Shown one piece after another: positions 1-8,741 of a stretch of DNA of 64,000 bases; the stretch's first letter is position 1; each line of letters starts with the position of its first letter. Under the pieces are notes generated by a model that was not told the origin of the DNA, did no database searches, and saw only the letters and a list, made by a program, of their open reading frames with translations. Origin of the DNA: DAOUKH01 sp964291475 (GTDB lineage: Bacteria > Chloroflexota > Dehalococcoidia > SHYB01); the NCBI GenBank assembly GCA_964291475.2, contig OZ220069.1:1-64000 (forward strand), in the 5' to 3' direction. Position numbers and translations under genes: made by a program.

Positions 1-2
1 AC

Positions 3-677
3 GACCTCGCCCGCGCCGTCGATGAAACACTCACCGCTAACGGCTTGGCCGATGCACGTATCAGGCTCACGGTGACCGGAGGCGAGTCGGCCTCGGGGCC
101 CGTGCTTCCCGCTCCAGGCGAACCAACGGTGCTGGTGACCGCGAGCGCCATGCCGCCGATTGAGGACCGCAGCCGAGCGTTCGAGCGTGGCTGGCGCGCC
201 GTCGTGGCGTCGCGGACGCGCCACAGCCGTTCGGTGACCGCCGCGCACAAGACGACGAGCTACCTTCAGAATCTCGTGGCCCGCGCCGAGGCGTCCGACG
301 TCGGAGCTGACGAGGCCTTCATCCTGAACGAGCGCGGCTGTCTGACCGAGGGGGCCATGACCAACGTCTTTGTCGTGAAGGGTGGGGTGCTGCTCACGCC
401 GGCCACGGCCTTCGGCCTCCTGCCCGGCATCACACGCAACGCCGTTGTCGACCTAGCCGAGGCCCGTGCGGCCGTCGCCCACGGACTGGTGCCGCTCGGC
501 CTCGCGGAGCAAGCCGAAGAGATCTTCGTCACGAACTCGGTGATCGAGATCATGCCGGTCACCGAGCTTGCCGGCCGCACGATCGGCGACGGGTCGCCCG
601 GCGAGATGACCCGCGCACTGGCGCAGGACTACCGACGTCTCGTCGCTGAGGAGTTGGGTCTGGCCGAGGCGGGCTAG
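3..677 (+). CDS. PLP-dependent aminotransferase class IV (BCAT / aminodeoxychorismate lyase-like), 5' truncated by the window edge
   Basis: The frame is open to the first base, so the gene starts left of the window; an internal TTG at 45 is not the true start, because the protein reads sensibly upstream of it. The visible 224 residues cover the larger part of a fold-type IV PLP enzyme. HKTTSYLQN carries the likely PLP lysine, GADEAFILNERGCLTEGAMTN is the cofactor-binding Glu strand and loop, and TPATAFGLLPGITRN is the usual phosphate-binding segment. The family transaminates branched-chain or D-amino acids or makes 4-aminobenzoate; the sequence alone does not settle which. The stop overlaps the convergent cation-efflux gene within the tetranucleotide CTAG. 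The family call is firm; the substrate is not. Confidence 0.85.
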   Translation, partial: DLARAVDETLTANGLADARIRLTVTGGESASGPVLPAPGEPTVLVTASAMPPIEDRSRAFERGWRAVVASRTRHSRSVTAAHKTTSYLQNLVARAEASDVGADEAFILNERGCLTEGAMTNVFVVKGGVLLTPATAFGLLPGITRNAVVDLAEARAAVAHGLVPLGLAEQAEEIFVTNSVIEIMPVTELAGRTIGDGSPGEMTRALAQDYRRLVAEELGLAEAG

Positions 678-1633
678 GCGAGCTCTCCGGAGGGCTGGGC
701 GGCGCGGCACAGTGGGAGGCTCGCCGCGGGGCATTCCGCGTCGCACTGGTCGCGCGGGCCCTCGCAGGGGTCGACGTGAATGGTGACGATCGAGCCGGGC
801 AGGGCTTCGTGGATGCCGGCCTCGATCATGTCGACGAGGTCGTGGGCGCGCGCCACGCTCTCCACCCGCGGCACCATCACGTTGAGGTCGACGAGCCGCG
901 ACCGGCCCGAGCGCCGGGTCCGCAGGTCCGAGTAGGAGAGGAACGCGCCGGCGTGTTCGTCGAGCACGCCCCGTATCGCGTCTTCTTCTTCGTTGGAGAG
1001 ACGGGTGTCGATCAGGTCGTGGTAGGCGCGTAGGAACAGGTTGCGCCCCGTCCAGGTGATGACGGCGGCGACGCCCAACGCCGCCGCGGAGTCGAGGAAG
1101 GCCCACGGTGTGACCCAGAGCAGCACCAGGCCGATCAGCACGCCGAGCGAGGTGAGGATGTCGGAAATGCGGTGCTGTGCTGCTGCCTCTAGAGCGGGCG
1201 ATACGGTCCTTCGTGCTACCCGGCGCAGGTGGAGGCCGACGGCGACGTTGACGGCGAGGGAAATCGCCGTCGCGGCAATCCCGAGCCCGACGTTGGTGAC
1301 CTCGTAGTCACCGCCGAGCCGCCGGATGGCCTCGAAGGTGATGAAGCCCGCGGCGACGATGATGAGCCCTGCCTCGACGATCCCGCTCACGCTCTCGATC
1401 TTGCCATGGCCGTAGGGGTGATCGCGGTCGGCGGGCCGCGCTGCGAAGGAGACCGCCATCCATGCGAAGAGCGCGCCGAGCAGGTCCATGGCGCTGTCCA
1501 GCGCGTCGGAGAGCACGCTGATGCTGCCGATGATCAGCCCGACGGTTACCTTGAGGGCGACGAGGCTGATGATGGCGAGCAGAGAGATGCTCGCGGCCCC
1601 GCCCGGCGTGTTCAGTAGCGTGATGACGCGCAT
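674..1633 (-). CDS. Cation diffusion facilitator (CDF) family transporter
   Basis: This is an inner-membrane antiporter exporting Zn2+, Fe2+, Mn2+ or a similar divalent ion. The first membrane segments carry SISVLSDALDSAMDLLG and HPYGHGKIESVSG, the two CDF signatures whose Asp/His residues line the metal site. About six hydrophobic segments are followed by a hydrophilic C-terminal domain (roughly residues 205-290) ending in a Cys-rich tail with CEGPRDQCDAEC. I chose the ATG at 1633, giving 319 aa; a TTG ten codons upstream (1663) is possible, and neither has a strong ribosome-binding site. The Cys tail could bind metal but is not a family hallmark. It converges on the aminotransferase with overlapping stops. 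Confidence 0.9.
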   Translation of the reverse strand: MRVITLLNTPGGAASISLLAIISLVALKVTVGLIIGSISVLSDALDSAMDLLGALFAWMAVSFAARPADRDHPYGHGKIESVSGIVEAGLIIVAAGFITFEAIRRLGGDYEVTNVGLGIAATAISLAVNVAVGLHLRRVARRTVSPALEAAAQHRISDILTSLGVLIGLVLLWVTPWAFLDSAAALGVAAVITWTGRNLFLRAYHDLIDTRLSNEEEDAIRGVLDEHAGAFLSYSDLRTRRSGRSRLVDLNVMVPRVESVARAHDLVDMIEAGIHEALPGSIVTIHVDPCEGPRDQCDAECPAASLPLCRAAQPSGELA

Positions 1634-1725
1634 GGGTGTTCCGCCCCGGCATTCGCGGCTCAAGCCGATAGGCCTAAGCGCGTAGCTGCATTATGCCGCC
1701 GTGGGGCGGCTGGGTCAGTGGCGGA

Positions 1726-4431
1726 TTACGCGGTCGCGGTGCGGCGCGAGCGGAAGGGAATGCGGAGCCGGGGCAACTCGCCCTTCTCCGCCGCGACGAG
1801 AATGTTCGGCGCGAGCATGAGGGAGCTGTACGCGCCCGCGATCACGCCGGTGAGCAGGACGCCCATGAAGTCGCGGATGGTCTCGCCGCCGAAGAGCAGG
1901 ACGGCGAGGATCGCGGCGGCGGTGGTCAGCGTGGTGTTGAGATTCCGCGTCAGCGTCTCGTTCAGGCTGATGTTAACCGAGGTCTCGAACGGCCGGCCCG
2001 GACTCTTCATCACGTTCTCGCGGATGCGGTCGAAGACGACGATGGTGTTGTTCACGCTGTAACCGATCACCGCCAAGACGCCGACGATCATGAGGGAGTT
2101 GACTTCCACCCCGGTGAACTTCGCCAGCAGCCCGAAGACGCCGAGCACGATCAACACGTCGTGGCTCAGCCCCACGATGGCGGCGAAGCCGTAGCGGTAG
2201 GAGCGCGGGATGCGCCGGAAGGCCCACCAGATATAGAGCAGGATGCCCACCGTGCCCGCCAGCACGGCCCAGAAGGTGTTCAGGATGCTGCGCTTGGCGA
2301 TCTCCGCGTCGACCGACGTGAAGTCGACCGCCTCGGTGTTGATGGGTGCGAGGCTCCCCAGTGCGGTCAGCAGCACGCTGCGCCCGTCGGACTCGGCCCG
2401 GCTGCCCCGGATGAAGATGCCGTCGTCGCGCGCCTCGGCCGTCAGGTCGACGTACCCCACGTCGTCGAGCTCGTTCACCACCGCCTCGGGAGAGACGGGG
2501 CGCTCGAAAACGAGCGTCTGCGCCACGTGGGTGGTGTGGCTAAAGGGAGTGGAGACGATCTCGCCGAACTCGCTCTGCAGGGTGGAGAGAATCAACCCCT
2601 GCTGCTCAATGCTCAGCCGGTTGCCCCCGATGAAGAATTCGATAAGACCGTCCTCGTTCGGTCCGTCCTGCTGAATGATGAGCAGGTTCCGCACCGCTTG
2701 GACGGACTCCTCGGCGTCGGTGAGCCGGGCGGTGAAAATGCCCTCGTCGGCCGGGTCGATCGGACTGGTCTCCGCGCGCCCGAGCGCCTCCTCGACCGCG
2801 GCCACGATGCTCTCGTTGAGGTCGGCCGCGTCGTGACCGAAGACCGCGTAGGAGCCCGCTGAGGGGCGAAAAGCGCTCGACGCCGCACCATCGCTCGCGT
2901 CGTCGACGGCCGCCGCGATGTCGCTGGGACTGTAGCCAGGGCCGAAGTCGACAATGAAGGCCGCGCCCGGACTGACCGCGACCGGTTCCTGCGCGAACTC
3001 GCCGAAACGGGTCGTGAGGTCTTCGACTAGTTGCTGCCGCGTGTCTTCAGAGAAGGCCTCACCCAACAGGACAAAGCTTCCTTCGGTCTCTATCGCGGCA
3101 ACATCGTCGTCGAGGCCAAGCAGGCTGATCTCGGCCCGCAGGGTGTCAAGATCGACTGCTGCCTCCTCAGGGAACGTGATGGTGACAGCTAGGTCGTCTG
3201 CGGGATCGAACGTGGTCGCGTCGGCAAGCCCAAAGCGGAGCTCTAGTCCTGCAACGAGGTCCGCCAACTCCTCCTCGGTGATGGCGGCGTCGACGCCGCC
3301 GAAGCGGTTCTCGCTCAGCTCCGAGGACGTGAGATCGGCGCGCCCTTGGGCATCGACCTCATTTTCGAAGTCGAAGGAGGTGACGATCGAGGGACCGAGA
3401 TCGAGCGAGAAGAGCAGGTCGTCCTCTCCGTCGAAGCCGCGCCACTCGATCGGTCCGACGGCGTTCTCGATGTCGGCGGCGACGATGTCGGCGTTGGCGG
3501 CGAGTTCCTCGCCCTGGAGCAAGAAGTCGCCACCCTCCTGTTGCGAAACCGTCACACCGCTGCCGGCGGCCGCGGAGACGGGCAAGACGACGAGCGCTCC
3601 GAGGACCTCTTCTATGGTGACCGTGCCGGTGAACTGCACAATGAAGAGCGGGTCTTGGGCGAGGTCGACCGGGGTGCGCTCGGCCTCGCCGAAGCGGCCC
3701 GTGAGGGCGTCGACAAAGCCCGTTACAACTGCCGGATCGAGCGTGTGCGCCGCGGCGAACAAGGTCCTCGAGTCCTCGACGATGGCCGTCAGGTCGCCGG
3801 TGGCGTCCAGGCCGGCGACGATCGAGTCGACTTCCACTTGGGTGAGAGCGGCCTCCTCGGGGAAGGTCAGCACTTCGGCGAAGCTGTTCTCGTCGAACGG
3901 CGTGCGGGTCACCGTGCCGATCGACTCCCATGCGGCGGTGAGGTCGGCCAACTGGCCTTCGTCTGTACCGGGAGCGGCGACAAGGAAGCGGTCGGTGCCC
4001 GCCACCTCGACGCGGGTGCCCTCGGCGGGTTCGTCGCCGAAGGCCGCCAGGACGTCGTCCGCCGCGATGGTGTCCACGAATCGGATCGTCTCCGCCATGT
4101 CGGTGGCCCGCTCGAACCCGGTGGGCGTCAGCGGGCCGAAGGCGTCGGCGAGCCGGGTGAGCAGATCTTCCTCGACAAACGTGGTGCGGATGAAGAAGGT
4201 GGTGTCGTTCAGGGCTTGGACCGAGGCGTCGCCGTGGTCGATCTCGGCAAGGCGCGCCCGCACGTCTTCAAGGGCGACGGGCTGCTCAAACTCGACGGTC
4301 AGCGAGGTGCCGCTAGAGAACTCAAGGCCGAAGGGCAGCCGCGGCGGCGCGACGAGCGCGACCACGCACGCGACAATGACGAGCCCCGTAAACAGGAAGA
4401 CGAGCCGCCGTTTGGCTACGAACTCAAACAC
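1726..4431 (-). CDS. secF: Protein translocase subunit SecF with greatly expanded, repeated P1-type extracytoplasmic region
   Basis: SecF works with SecD to pull exported proteins through SecYEG using the proton gradient. Usual SecF is about 300 aa; this one is 901. TM1 lies at about 11-29, then FGLEFSSGTSLTVEFEQP at 34-51 is the normal SecF start of the P1 domain. From about 35 to 709 the same 70-85 residue pattern recurs about nine times: a hydrophobic strand, an acidic helix with xxEEVxxxL, then RFGE..(T)P.D. TM2-TM6 (about 716-880) are canonical, with GYSVNNTIVVFDRIREN and LNETLTRNLNTT. The conserved Asp of the VND motif is Asn here (residue 795). It follows secD by 71 bp. The identity is certain; the expansion is unusual. 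Confidence 0.95.
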   Translation of the reverse strand: MFEFVAKRRLVFLFTGLVIVACVVALVAPPRLPFGLEFSSGTSLTVEFEQPVALEDVRARLAEIDHGDASVQALNDTTFFIRTTFVEEDLLTRLADAFGPLTPTGFERATDMAETIRFVDTIAADDVLAAFGDEPAEGTRVEVAGTDRFLVAAPGTDEGQLADLTAAWESIGTVTRTPFDENSFAEVLTFPEEAALTQVEVDSIVAGLDATGDLTAIVEDSRTLFAAAHTLDPAVVTGFVDALTGRFGEAERTPVDLAQDPLFIVQFTGTVTIEEVLGALVVLPVSAAAGSGVTVSQQEGGDFLLQGEELAANADIVAADIENAVGPIEWRGFDGEDDLLFSLDLGPSIVTSFDFENEVDAQGRADLTSSELSENRFGGVDAAITEEELADLVAGLELRFGLADATTFDPADDLAVTITFPEEAAVDLDTLRAEISLLGLDDDVAAIETEGSFVLLGEAFSEDTRQQLVEDLTTRFGEFAQEPVAVSPGAAFIVDFGPGYSPSDIAAAVDDASDGAASSAFRPSAGSYAVFGHDAADLNESIVAAVEEALGRAETSPIDPADEGIFTARLTDAEESVQAVRNLLIIQQDGPNEDGLIEFFIGGNRLSIEQQGLILSTLQSEFGEIVSTPFSHTTHVAQTLVFERPVSPEAVVNELDDVGYVDLTAEARDDGIFIRGSRAESDGRSVLLTALGSLAPINTEAVDFTSVDAEIAKRSILNTFWAVLAGTVGILLYIWWAFRRIPRSYRYGFAAIVGLSHDVLIVLGVFGLLAKFTGVEVNSLMIVGVLAVIGYSVNNTIVVFDRIRENVMKSPGRPFETSVNISLNETLTRNLNTTLTTAAAILAVLLFGGETIRDFMGVLLTGVIAGAYSSLMLAPNILVAAEKGELPRLRIPFRSRRTATA

Positions 4432-4502
4432 GGTGCGTTCCGTCCTGCCTCTATTCCTCGCGTACTCTCAAATCTCTCGGTGTTGCGTCTAGCACTCTTG
4501 GC

Positions 4503-5840
4503 TCAACTTACCGCCGGCGTGGTTCGTTGCGTCTCGCGAATGTCCGCGAAGAGCCTGGGGTTGCCCGCGAAGGGCGTCCCCACGAGCATGCGGAGAATCG
4601 TCCGGGTGACGACGAAGGCGGTGAACACGCTGGCGATGATCGCGAGCATGAGGGTGATGGCGAAGCCGATCACGCGCGGCTCGCCGAGTTGGTCGCCGAA
4701 CCACCAGAGGATGAGCATGACGATGAAGGTGGTGACCTGGCTGTCCCGGATGGCCGACCAGGCGCGGTCGAAGCCGGCCTCGATGGCCGCGCCCAGCGTA
4801 CGGCCTGCGCGCAGCTCCTCGCGCATACGCTCGAAGATGATGACGTTGGCGTCCACGGCCATACCGACGGAAACCACGAAGGCCGACAGGCCGGACAGCG
4901 TCAGGGTGACCCCCACGATCTTGAAGGCGGCCAAGATCAACACGGTGTACAAGGCCAAGGCGGCCACCGCGATCAGCCCGAGCAGCCGGTAGTAGAGCAG
5001 CATGAAGAGCATCACCAGCCCCAGCCCGATTGCAGCGGCGGCGTAGCTCCTGTTCAGGGAGTCCTCGCCCAAGGTCGCGGAGACTTCTTCTTGTCGCACC
5101 ACGCTGATGCTTACCGGCAGCGCGCCGCCGTTCAGTTGAATGGCGATCCGGCGCGCGTCCGCCCGCGAGACGCCGGTGATGCGCCCGCTGCCGGCGATAA
5201 CGGCCTGGACCGTGGGGTTCGAGATCAACCCGTCATCGAGGAAGATCCCCAAGGGTTGCCCGATGTTGCGGCGGGTGATCTGCTCGAACATGCGCGAGCC
5301 TTCGCCGTTGAAGTCGAACGTGACCACGGGGAGCCCCGTCGTGGGGTCGGAGACCACGGCGGACGTCGGGCGGAGGAACTCGCCGGTGAGGTGCTTGGTG
5401 ACGCCGCCGTTGCCTTCGGCGAGGGCGGGTTGGTTCTGTGAGCACGCCGGGTCGAAGCACTCTCGGAAGTCGAGTTGGGCGGTGCCGCCAATGAGGATGA
5501 TGGCCTCTTCGATGTCGGTGACGCCGGCGAGCTGGATGATGATCTCGTTGCTGCCGCTCTGCTGGATCAGAGGCTCAGTCACGCCGAAGGCGTTGATGCG
5601 GCGGCTGATGACGTCGACGACGCCCTCGATCTGGTCGGCCGTGACGTTCGGATCGTCGGCGCGGTAGATGAGCAGGGCACCGCCCTGAAGGTCGAGGCCG
5701 AGCCGCAGGCCGAGCGGGCCCTCGTCGGAGCCGCGCTCGAAGCCGCCGATGTTGACGGTGCGGAAAACCAGAGACAGGATCGCCAGCGTGAAGACGACGA
5801 CGATGATCGCAAGGAAGATGCGGTTTCGACTAATCCGCAC
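4503..5840 (-). CDS. secD: Protein translocase subunit SecD
   Basis: This is the membrane partner of SecF, 445 aa, near the length of short SecD proteins. TM1 is at about 8-28, LGLRLGLDLQGGALLIY is the SecD D1 motif, the extracytoplasmic domain follows, then five membrane segments from about residue 266. VGMAVDANVIIFERMREEL contains the Asp that corresponds to the proton-relay residue of Thermus SecDF. The start overlaps the end of the upstream cca-type gene by 11 bp, and secF follows after 71 bp, so the three are likely cotranscribed. It has none of the repeat expansion seen in SecF. Confidence 0.97.
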   Translation of the reverse strand: MRISRNRIFLAIIVVVFTLAILSLVFRTVNIGGFERGSDEGPLGLRLGLDLQGGALLIYRADDPNVTADQIEGVVDVISRRINAFGVTEPLIQQSGSNEIIIQLAGVTDIEEAIILIGGTAQLDFRECFDPACSQNQPALAEGNGGVTKHLTGEFLRPTSAVVSDPTTGLPVVTFDFNGEGSRMFEQITRRNIGQPLGIFLDDGLISNPTVQAVIAGSGRITGVSRADARRIAIQLNGGALPVSISVVRQEEVSATLGEDSLNRSYAAAAIGLGLVMLFMLLYYRLLGLIAVAALALYTVLILAAFKIVGVTLTLSGLSAFVVSVGMAVDANVIIFERMREELRAGRTLGAAIEAGFDRAWSAIRDSQVTTFIVMLILWWFGDQLGEPRVIGFAITLMLAIIASVFTAFVVTRTILRMLVGTPFAGNPRLFADIRETQRTTPAVS

Positions 5841-7323
5841 GCCGGCTCCTTTGCGGGCGCTTTGGGGAGCTAGCCGCGGTGCCCTCGGCCAGCAGCTTGC
5901 CGGCGAGGGCGATGGCTTGAGGCCGAGTCTCGATCTCTCCGGCGGCTTGCGCTTCTCTCAGGGTTTCCATAAGCCGACCGACGATCGGGCCGGGTTCGAG
6001 GCCGAGCGCTCCCATGAGGTCGTGGCCGTCGACGAGCCGGGGAGCGGTGGCCTCGCTCTCTCTCGAATAGTAGGCGACAAGGATACCATGAATCCTATCG
6101 GCGTAGGCGGCCCAGTCGGCCGGGTCGAAGCGCGGGCCTCTGGCCGCGAGGTAATCGGCGAAGCTGAGGTAAATCGTGTCGACGGCTGCGTCGCCGGCGT
6201 CGCGGAAGTAGCGGTGCAATGCCCGCCGGCTCGGGCCGGACGGCTCGCGGGTGATCATGCCGGGGCGCAGGTGCTCCCGCACCATGGCGGCGACGAGGCG
6301 GCGCTCGCGGTTCGAGAAGCGCAGCCGCTCCATGACCTGTTCGGTCATGACCGCGCCCTGCTTGGCGTGGCCCAGGAAGCGGATGCGCCCGTCGCCCTCG
6401 ACGGTCTTGCACGCGGGCTTGGCGACGTCGTGGAGCAAAGCGGCGAGGCGGAGGGCGTCGGCCCTCGTCCGGCCGCCTCCGACGGGCTCGGCGGCGTAGT
6501 CGTCGTCGCGGGCATCCCAGGGGACGGCGGGGTCGGGTGCGGGGTCGAGCGGCTCGACGCGCAGGACGCCCTGGACCTTGCCGACGGCTTCTATCGAATG
6601 TTCGAGAACATTCCAGTAGTGCTCCTTGGGCTGCGTGGTCTCGCGCGCCGCTTCGAGCTCGGGGATGGTCCGGGTCAGCAGACCGAGGCTATCGAGCAGG
6701 CGTAGATGGGGCGCCGCGCCGGACGGGCGCATCAGCCGGACGAGCTCGTCCCGCACCCGCTCCGGCGCGCTCGACGCGATGTGGTCGGCGCCTTCGGCTA
6801 TCCAGGCCGCCGTTTGCGGTTCCAGTTCGAGGCCGAGCTCGGCGCAGAGGCGGACCGCCCGCACCATGCGCACCGGGTCGGCGGCGAGGTTTTCCTCCCC
6901 GACGGCCCGGAGGCGTTTCGCCTGTAAGTCCTCCAACCCGCCAGTCGGATCGACGACGAGGGGCGCGGCGGCGTTGGGCCAGAGCTGCAGCGGCAGCGCC
7001 ATGGCGTTGATGGTGAAGTCGCGCCGGAGCAGGTCGGGGCCGATGCCCTCCGCGGCCAGGGTCAGGTCGACGGCCGAGCCGTCGTCGCGGGAGACGATGC
7101 GGTGGATGCCGCGTTCGGTGTCGAGGGCGACGGCGGCGGCCCCGGTGGCCTTGGCGATGGCGCGGGCCAGCTCGCCGACGTCGTCGACATCGACGGCGAG
7201 GTCAAGGTCGGCGGGCTCGCGGCCCAGGAGGGCGTCGCGGACCGCGCCGCCGGCGACCCACGCGGAGGCGTGGCGCTCGCCCAACGCGCGGCGCGCGGCG
7301 CTGAGGATTGCTGAAATGGACAT
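5830..7323 (-). CDS. cca: CCA tRNA nucleotidyltransferase / poly(A) polymerase family protein with HD domain
   Basis: Class II nucleotidyltransferase that adds or repairs the 3' CCA of tRNA (or a tRNA A-adding relative), 497 aa. VAGGAVRDALLGREPADLDLAV carries the GG and DxD catalytic elements near residues 23-43; RRDFTINAMAL and ADPVRMVRAVRLCAELGLEL are the head and neck motifs. LAALLHDVAKP near 310 begins an HD phosphohydrolase domain with later His residues. It is 21 bp downstream of def and overlaps secD by 11 bp. CCA-adding, A-adding and poly(A) polymerase activities cannot be told apart from sequence alone, so the symbol is provisional. Confidence 0.9.
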   Translation of the reverse strand: MSISAILSAARRALGERHASAWVAGGAVRDALLGREPADLDLAVDVDDVGELARAIAKATGAAAVALDTERGIHRIVSRDDGSAVDLTLAAEGIGPDLLRRDFTINAMALPLQLWPNAAAPLVVDPTGGLEDLQAKRLRAVGEENLAADPVRMVRAVRLCAELGLELEPQTAAWIAEGADHIASSAPERVRDELVRLMRPSGAAPHLRLLDSLGLLTRTIPELEAARETTQPKEHYWNVLEHSIEAVGKVQGVLRVEPLDPAPDPAVPWDARDDDYAAEPVGGGRTRADALRLAALLHDVAKPACKTVEGDGRIRFLGHAKQGAVMTEQVMERLRFSNRERRLVAAMVREHLRPGMITREPSGPSRRALHRYFRDAGDAAVDTIYLSFADYLAARGPRFDPADWAAYADRIHGILVAYYSRESEATAPRLVDGHDLMGALGLEPGPIVGRLMETLREAQAAGEIETRPQAIALAGKLLAEGTAASSPKRPQRSRRAD

Positions 7324-7344
7324 GGGCGGGCGTCCCCCGGCCCG

Positions 7345-7908
7345 CTAGGCGGCGGGCACTTCGCCGGACACTTCGCGCAGGGCTTCCGACTCTTCGGACT
7401 CCTCCTGCTCGATGGGTGCGAGAGTGTCGAGCGTGCCCTGCTCTTTCATGCGGTCGACGTAGAGGATGCCGTCGAGGTGATCGATCTCGTGTTCGAGGGC
7501 TTGGGCCATGATGCCGTCGGCCTTGAGGCGCACTGGTTTGCCGTCGCGGTCGAGGCCCTTGACCTTGACCCACTCGGCGCGGGTGAGTTGGCCTCGGTAG
7601 CCGGGGATGCTGAGGCAGCCCTCGGATACCAGGCGCTCGCCGCCCTTCTTCACGAAGTCGGGGTTCACCAGCACGTATTCCTCGCGGTAGACCTCTTCGG
7701 TGTCGGGGTCCTTGTAGGGGATGCCCATGACGAGGACGCGAAGGGGGACCCCGACCTGGTTGGCGGCGAGGCCGATGCCGTCTTCCGCGTACATCGTCTC
7801 GATCAGGTCGTCGATGAGGCGCCGGACCTTAGCGTCGATCTTGGCGACGCGCTTCGCCTTTTGGCGGAGCACCGACTCCGGGGCGTATTGCAGGGGAAGG
7901 ACGGCCAC
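7345..7908 (-). CDS. def: Peptide deformylase
   Basis: Metalloenzyme that removes the formyl group from the N-terminal methionine of nascent proteins, 187 aa. All three family motifs are present: GIGLAANQVG (44-53), EGCLSIPG with the metal Cys98, and QALEHEIDHLDG with His140, Glu141 and His144. I place the start at GTG 7908 because AGGAG lies 5 bp upstream and the family N-terminus begins there; an ATG at 7941 would add 11 residues without such a site. The C-terminal tail is Glu-rich. It appears to lead the def-cca-secD-secF operon. Confidence 0.96.
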   Translation of the reverse strand: MAVLPLQYAPESVLRQKAKRVAKIDAKVRRLIDDLIETMYAEDGIGLAANQVGVPLRVLVMGIPYKDPDTEEVYREEYVLVNPDFVKKGGERLVSEGCLSIPGYRGQLTRAEWVKVKGLDRDGKPVRLKADGIMAQALEHEIDHLDGILYVDRMKEQGTLDTLAPIEQEESEESEALREVSGEVPAA

Positions 7909-8029
7909 GCTTGCTCCTGTCCCACGGGCTGCAGGCTCCATGGGGCTACGCCCTCAGTATACCGCGCCGCGCCTCCGAGGGAGCCCTTGCGCCGCCGCCC
8001 GCCGTTGGCCGGGCAACGGCGCCGTTTCC

Positions 8030-8059
8030 TTGACCCCTCAGAAGGGGCGCTGCTAGAAT
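8030..8059 (+). promoter_or_regulatory. Sigma70-type promoter for coaE
   Basis: TTGACC at 8030-8035 and TAGAAT at 8054-8059 are separated by 18 bp, about 50 bp before the coaE start. This is the only strong promoter pattern in the def/coaE divergent gap. Confidence 0.6.
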
Positions 8060-8110
8060 GCGAGACTGCCTACGGCGGGGATACCGGAAGGGAACGAGGG
8101 TCGGCGTCGC

Positions 8111-8707
8111 ATGCTCGTGATCGGTCTGACCGGCGGAATTGGCAGCGGCAAGACCACTGTATCCGGTTTTCTCGAAGAGCTAGGTGCCGAGGTCATCGAC
8201 GCCGACAAAGTCGGTCACGTGACGTACTTGCCGGATATGCCGGCGTGGCGAGACCTGATCGACGCCTGGGGCGAAGACCTGCTCCAACCCAACCGGGAGA
8301 TCGACCGCAAGAAGCTCGGCGCCATCGTATTCAGCGACCCCGCGAACCTGGAAAAACTCAACAGCATTGTGCATCCCCGCATGCGCGACATCATGAACGA
8401 CCGGATCGAGGCCTTTCGCGGTGAGGGCAAGCGGGTGGTGGTGGTGGATGCGGCGATCTTAATCGAGGCGAAGTGGACGTCGCTGGTCGACGAGGTCTGG
8501 GTGACGGCAGCGCCGGAGGACGTGGTGGTGCAGCGGGTGATGGCGCGGAATGGCTGGGAAGAAGAGCAGGTGCGCTCCCGGATGGCGTCGCAGATGCCGG
8601 CGGAGGAGCGCCAGAGCTATGCCGACGTGGTGATCGACACGGATGCCACGTTGGACGAGGTGCGGGAGCGGGTGCGGGCGGCCTTCGAGGCGCGCGTCGC
8701 AGGCTAG
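8111..8707 (+). CDS. coaE: Dephospho-CoA kinase
   Basis: Last step of coenzyme A synthesis: ATP-dependent phosphorylation of the ribose 3'-hydroxyl of dephospho-CoA, cytosolic. The 198-aa length is normal. The P-loop GLTGGIGSGKTT lies at residues 5-16, VIDADKVGH is the substrate Asp region, and LEKLNSIVHPRM and VVVDAAILIEA are family motifs. The ATG at 8111 follows a purine-rich stretch (GGGAACGAGGG) by about 10 bp. The AAA+ gene starts 34 bp downstream and may be cotranscribed. Confidence 0.95.
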   Translation: MLVIGLTGGIGSGKTTVSGFLEELGAEVIDADKVGHVTYLPDMPAWRDLIDAWGEDLLQPNREIDRKKLGAIVFSDPANLEKLNSIVHPRMRDIMNDRIEAFRGEGKRVVVVDAAILIEAKWTSLVDEVWVTAAPEDVVVQRVMARNGWEEEQVRSRMASQMPAEERQSYADVVIDTDATLDEVRERVRAAFEARVAG

Positions 8708-8741
8708 CCGTACCGCCGGTGCGGATAAGGAAGTAGGGGAT

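Noticed and set aside
1690..1725. A terminator after secF (GCCGCC/GGCGGC hairpin near 1692-1707)
   Set aside because: The stem is only 6 bp and no T-tract follows on the - strand.
3346..4992. Long + strand open frames opposite secF and secD
   Set aside because: Both - strand proteins match known families throughout; the + strand frames are low-complexity shadows of high-GC codon use.
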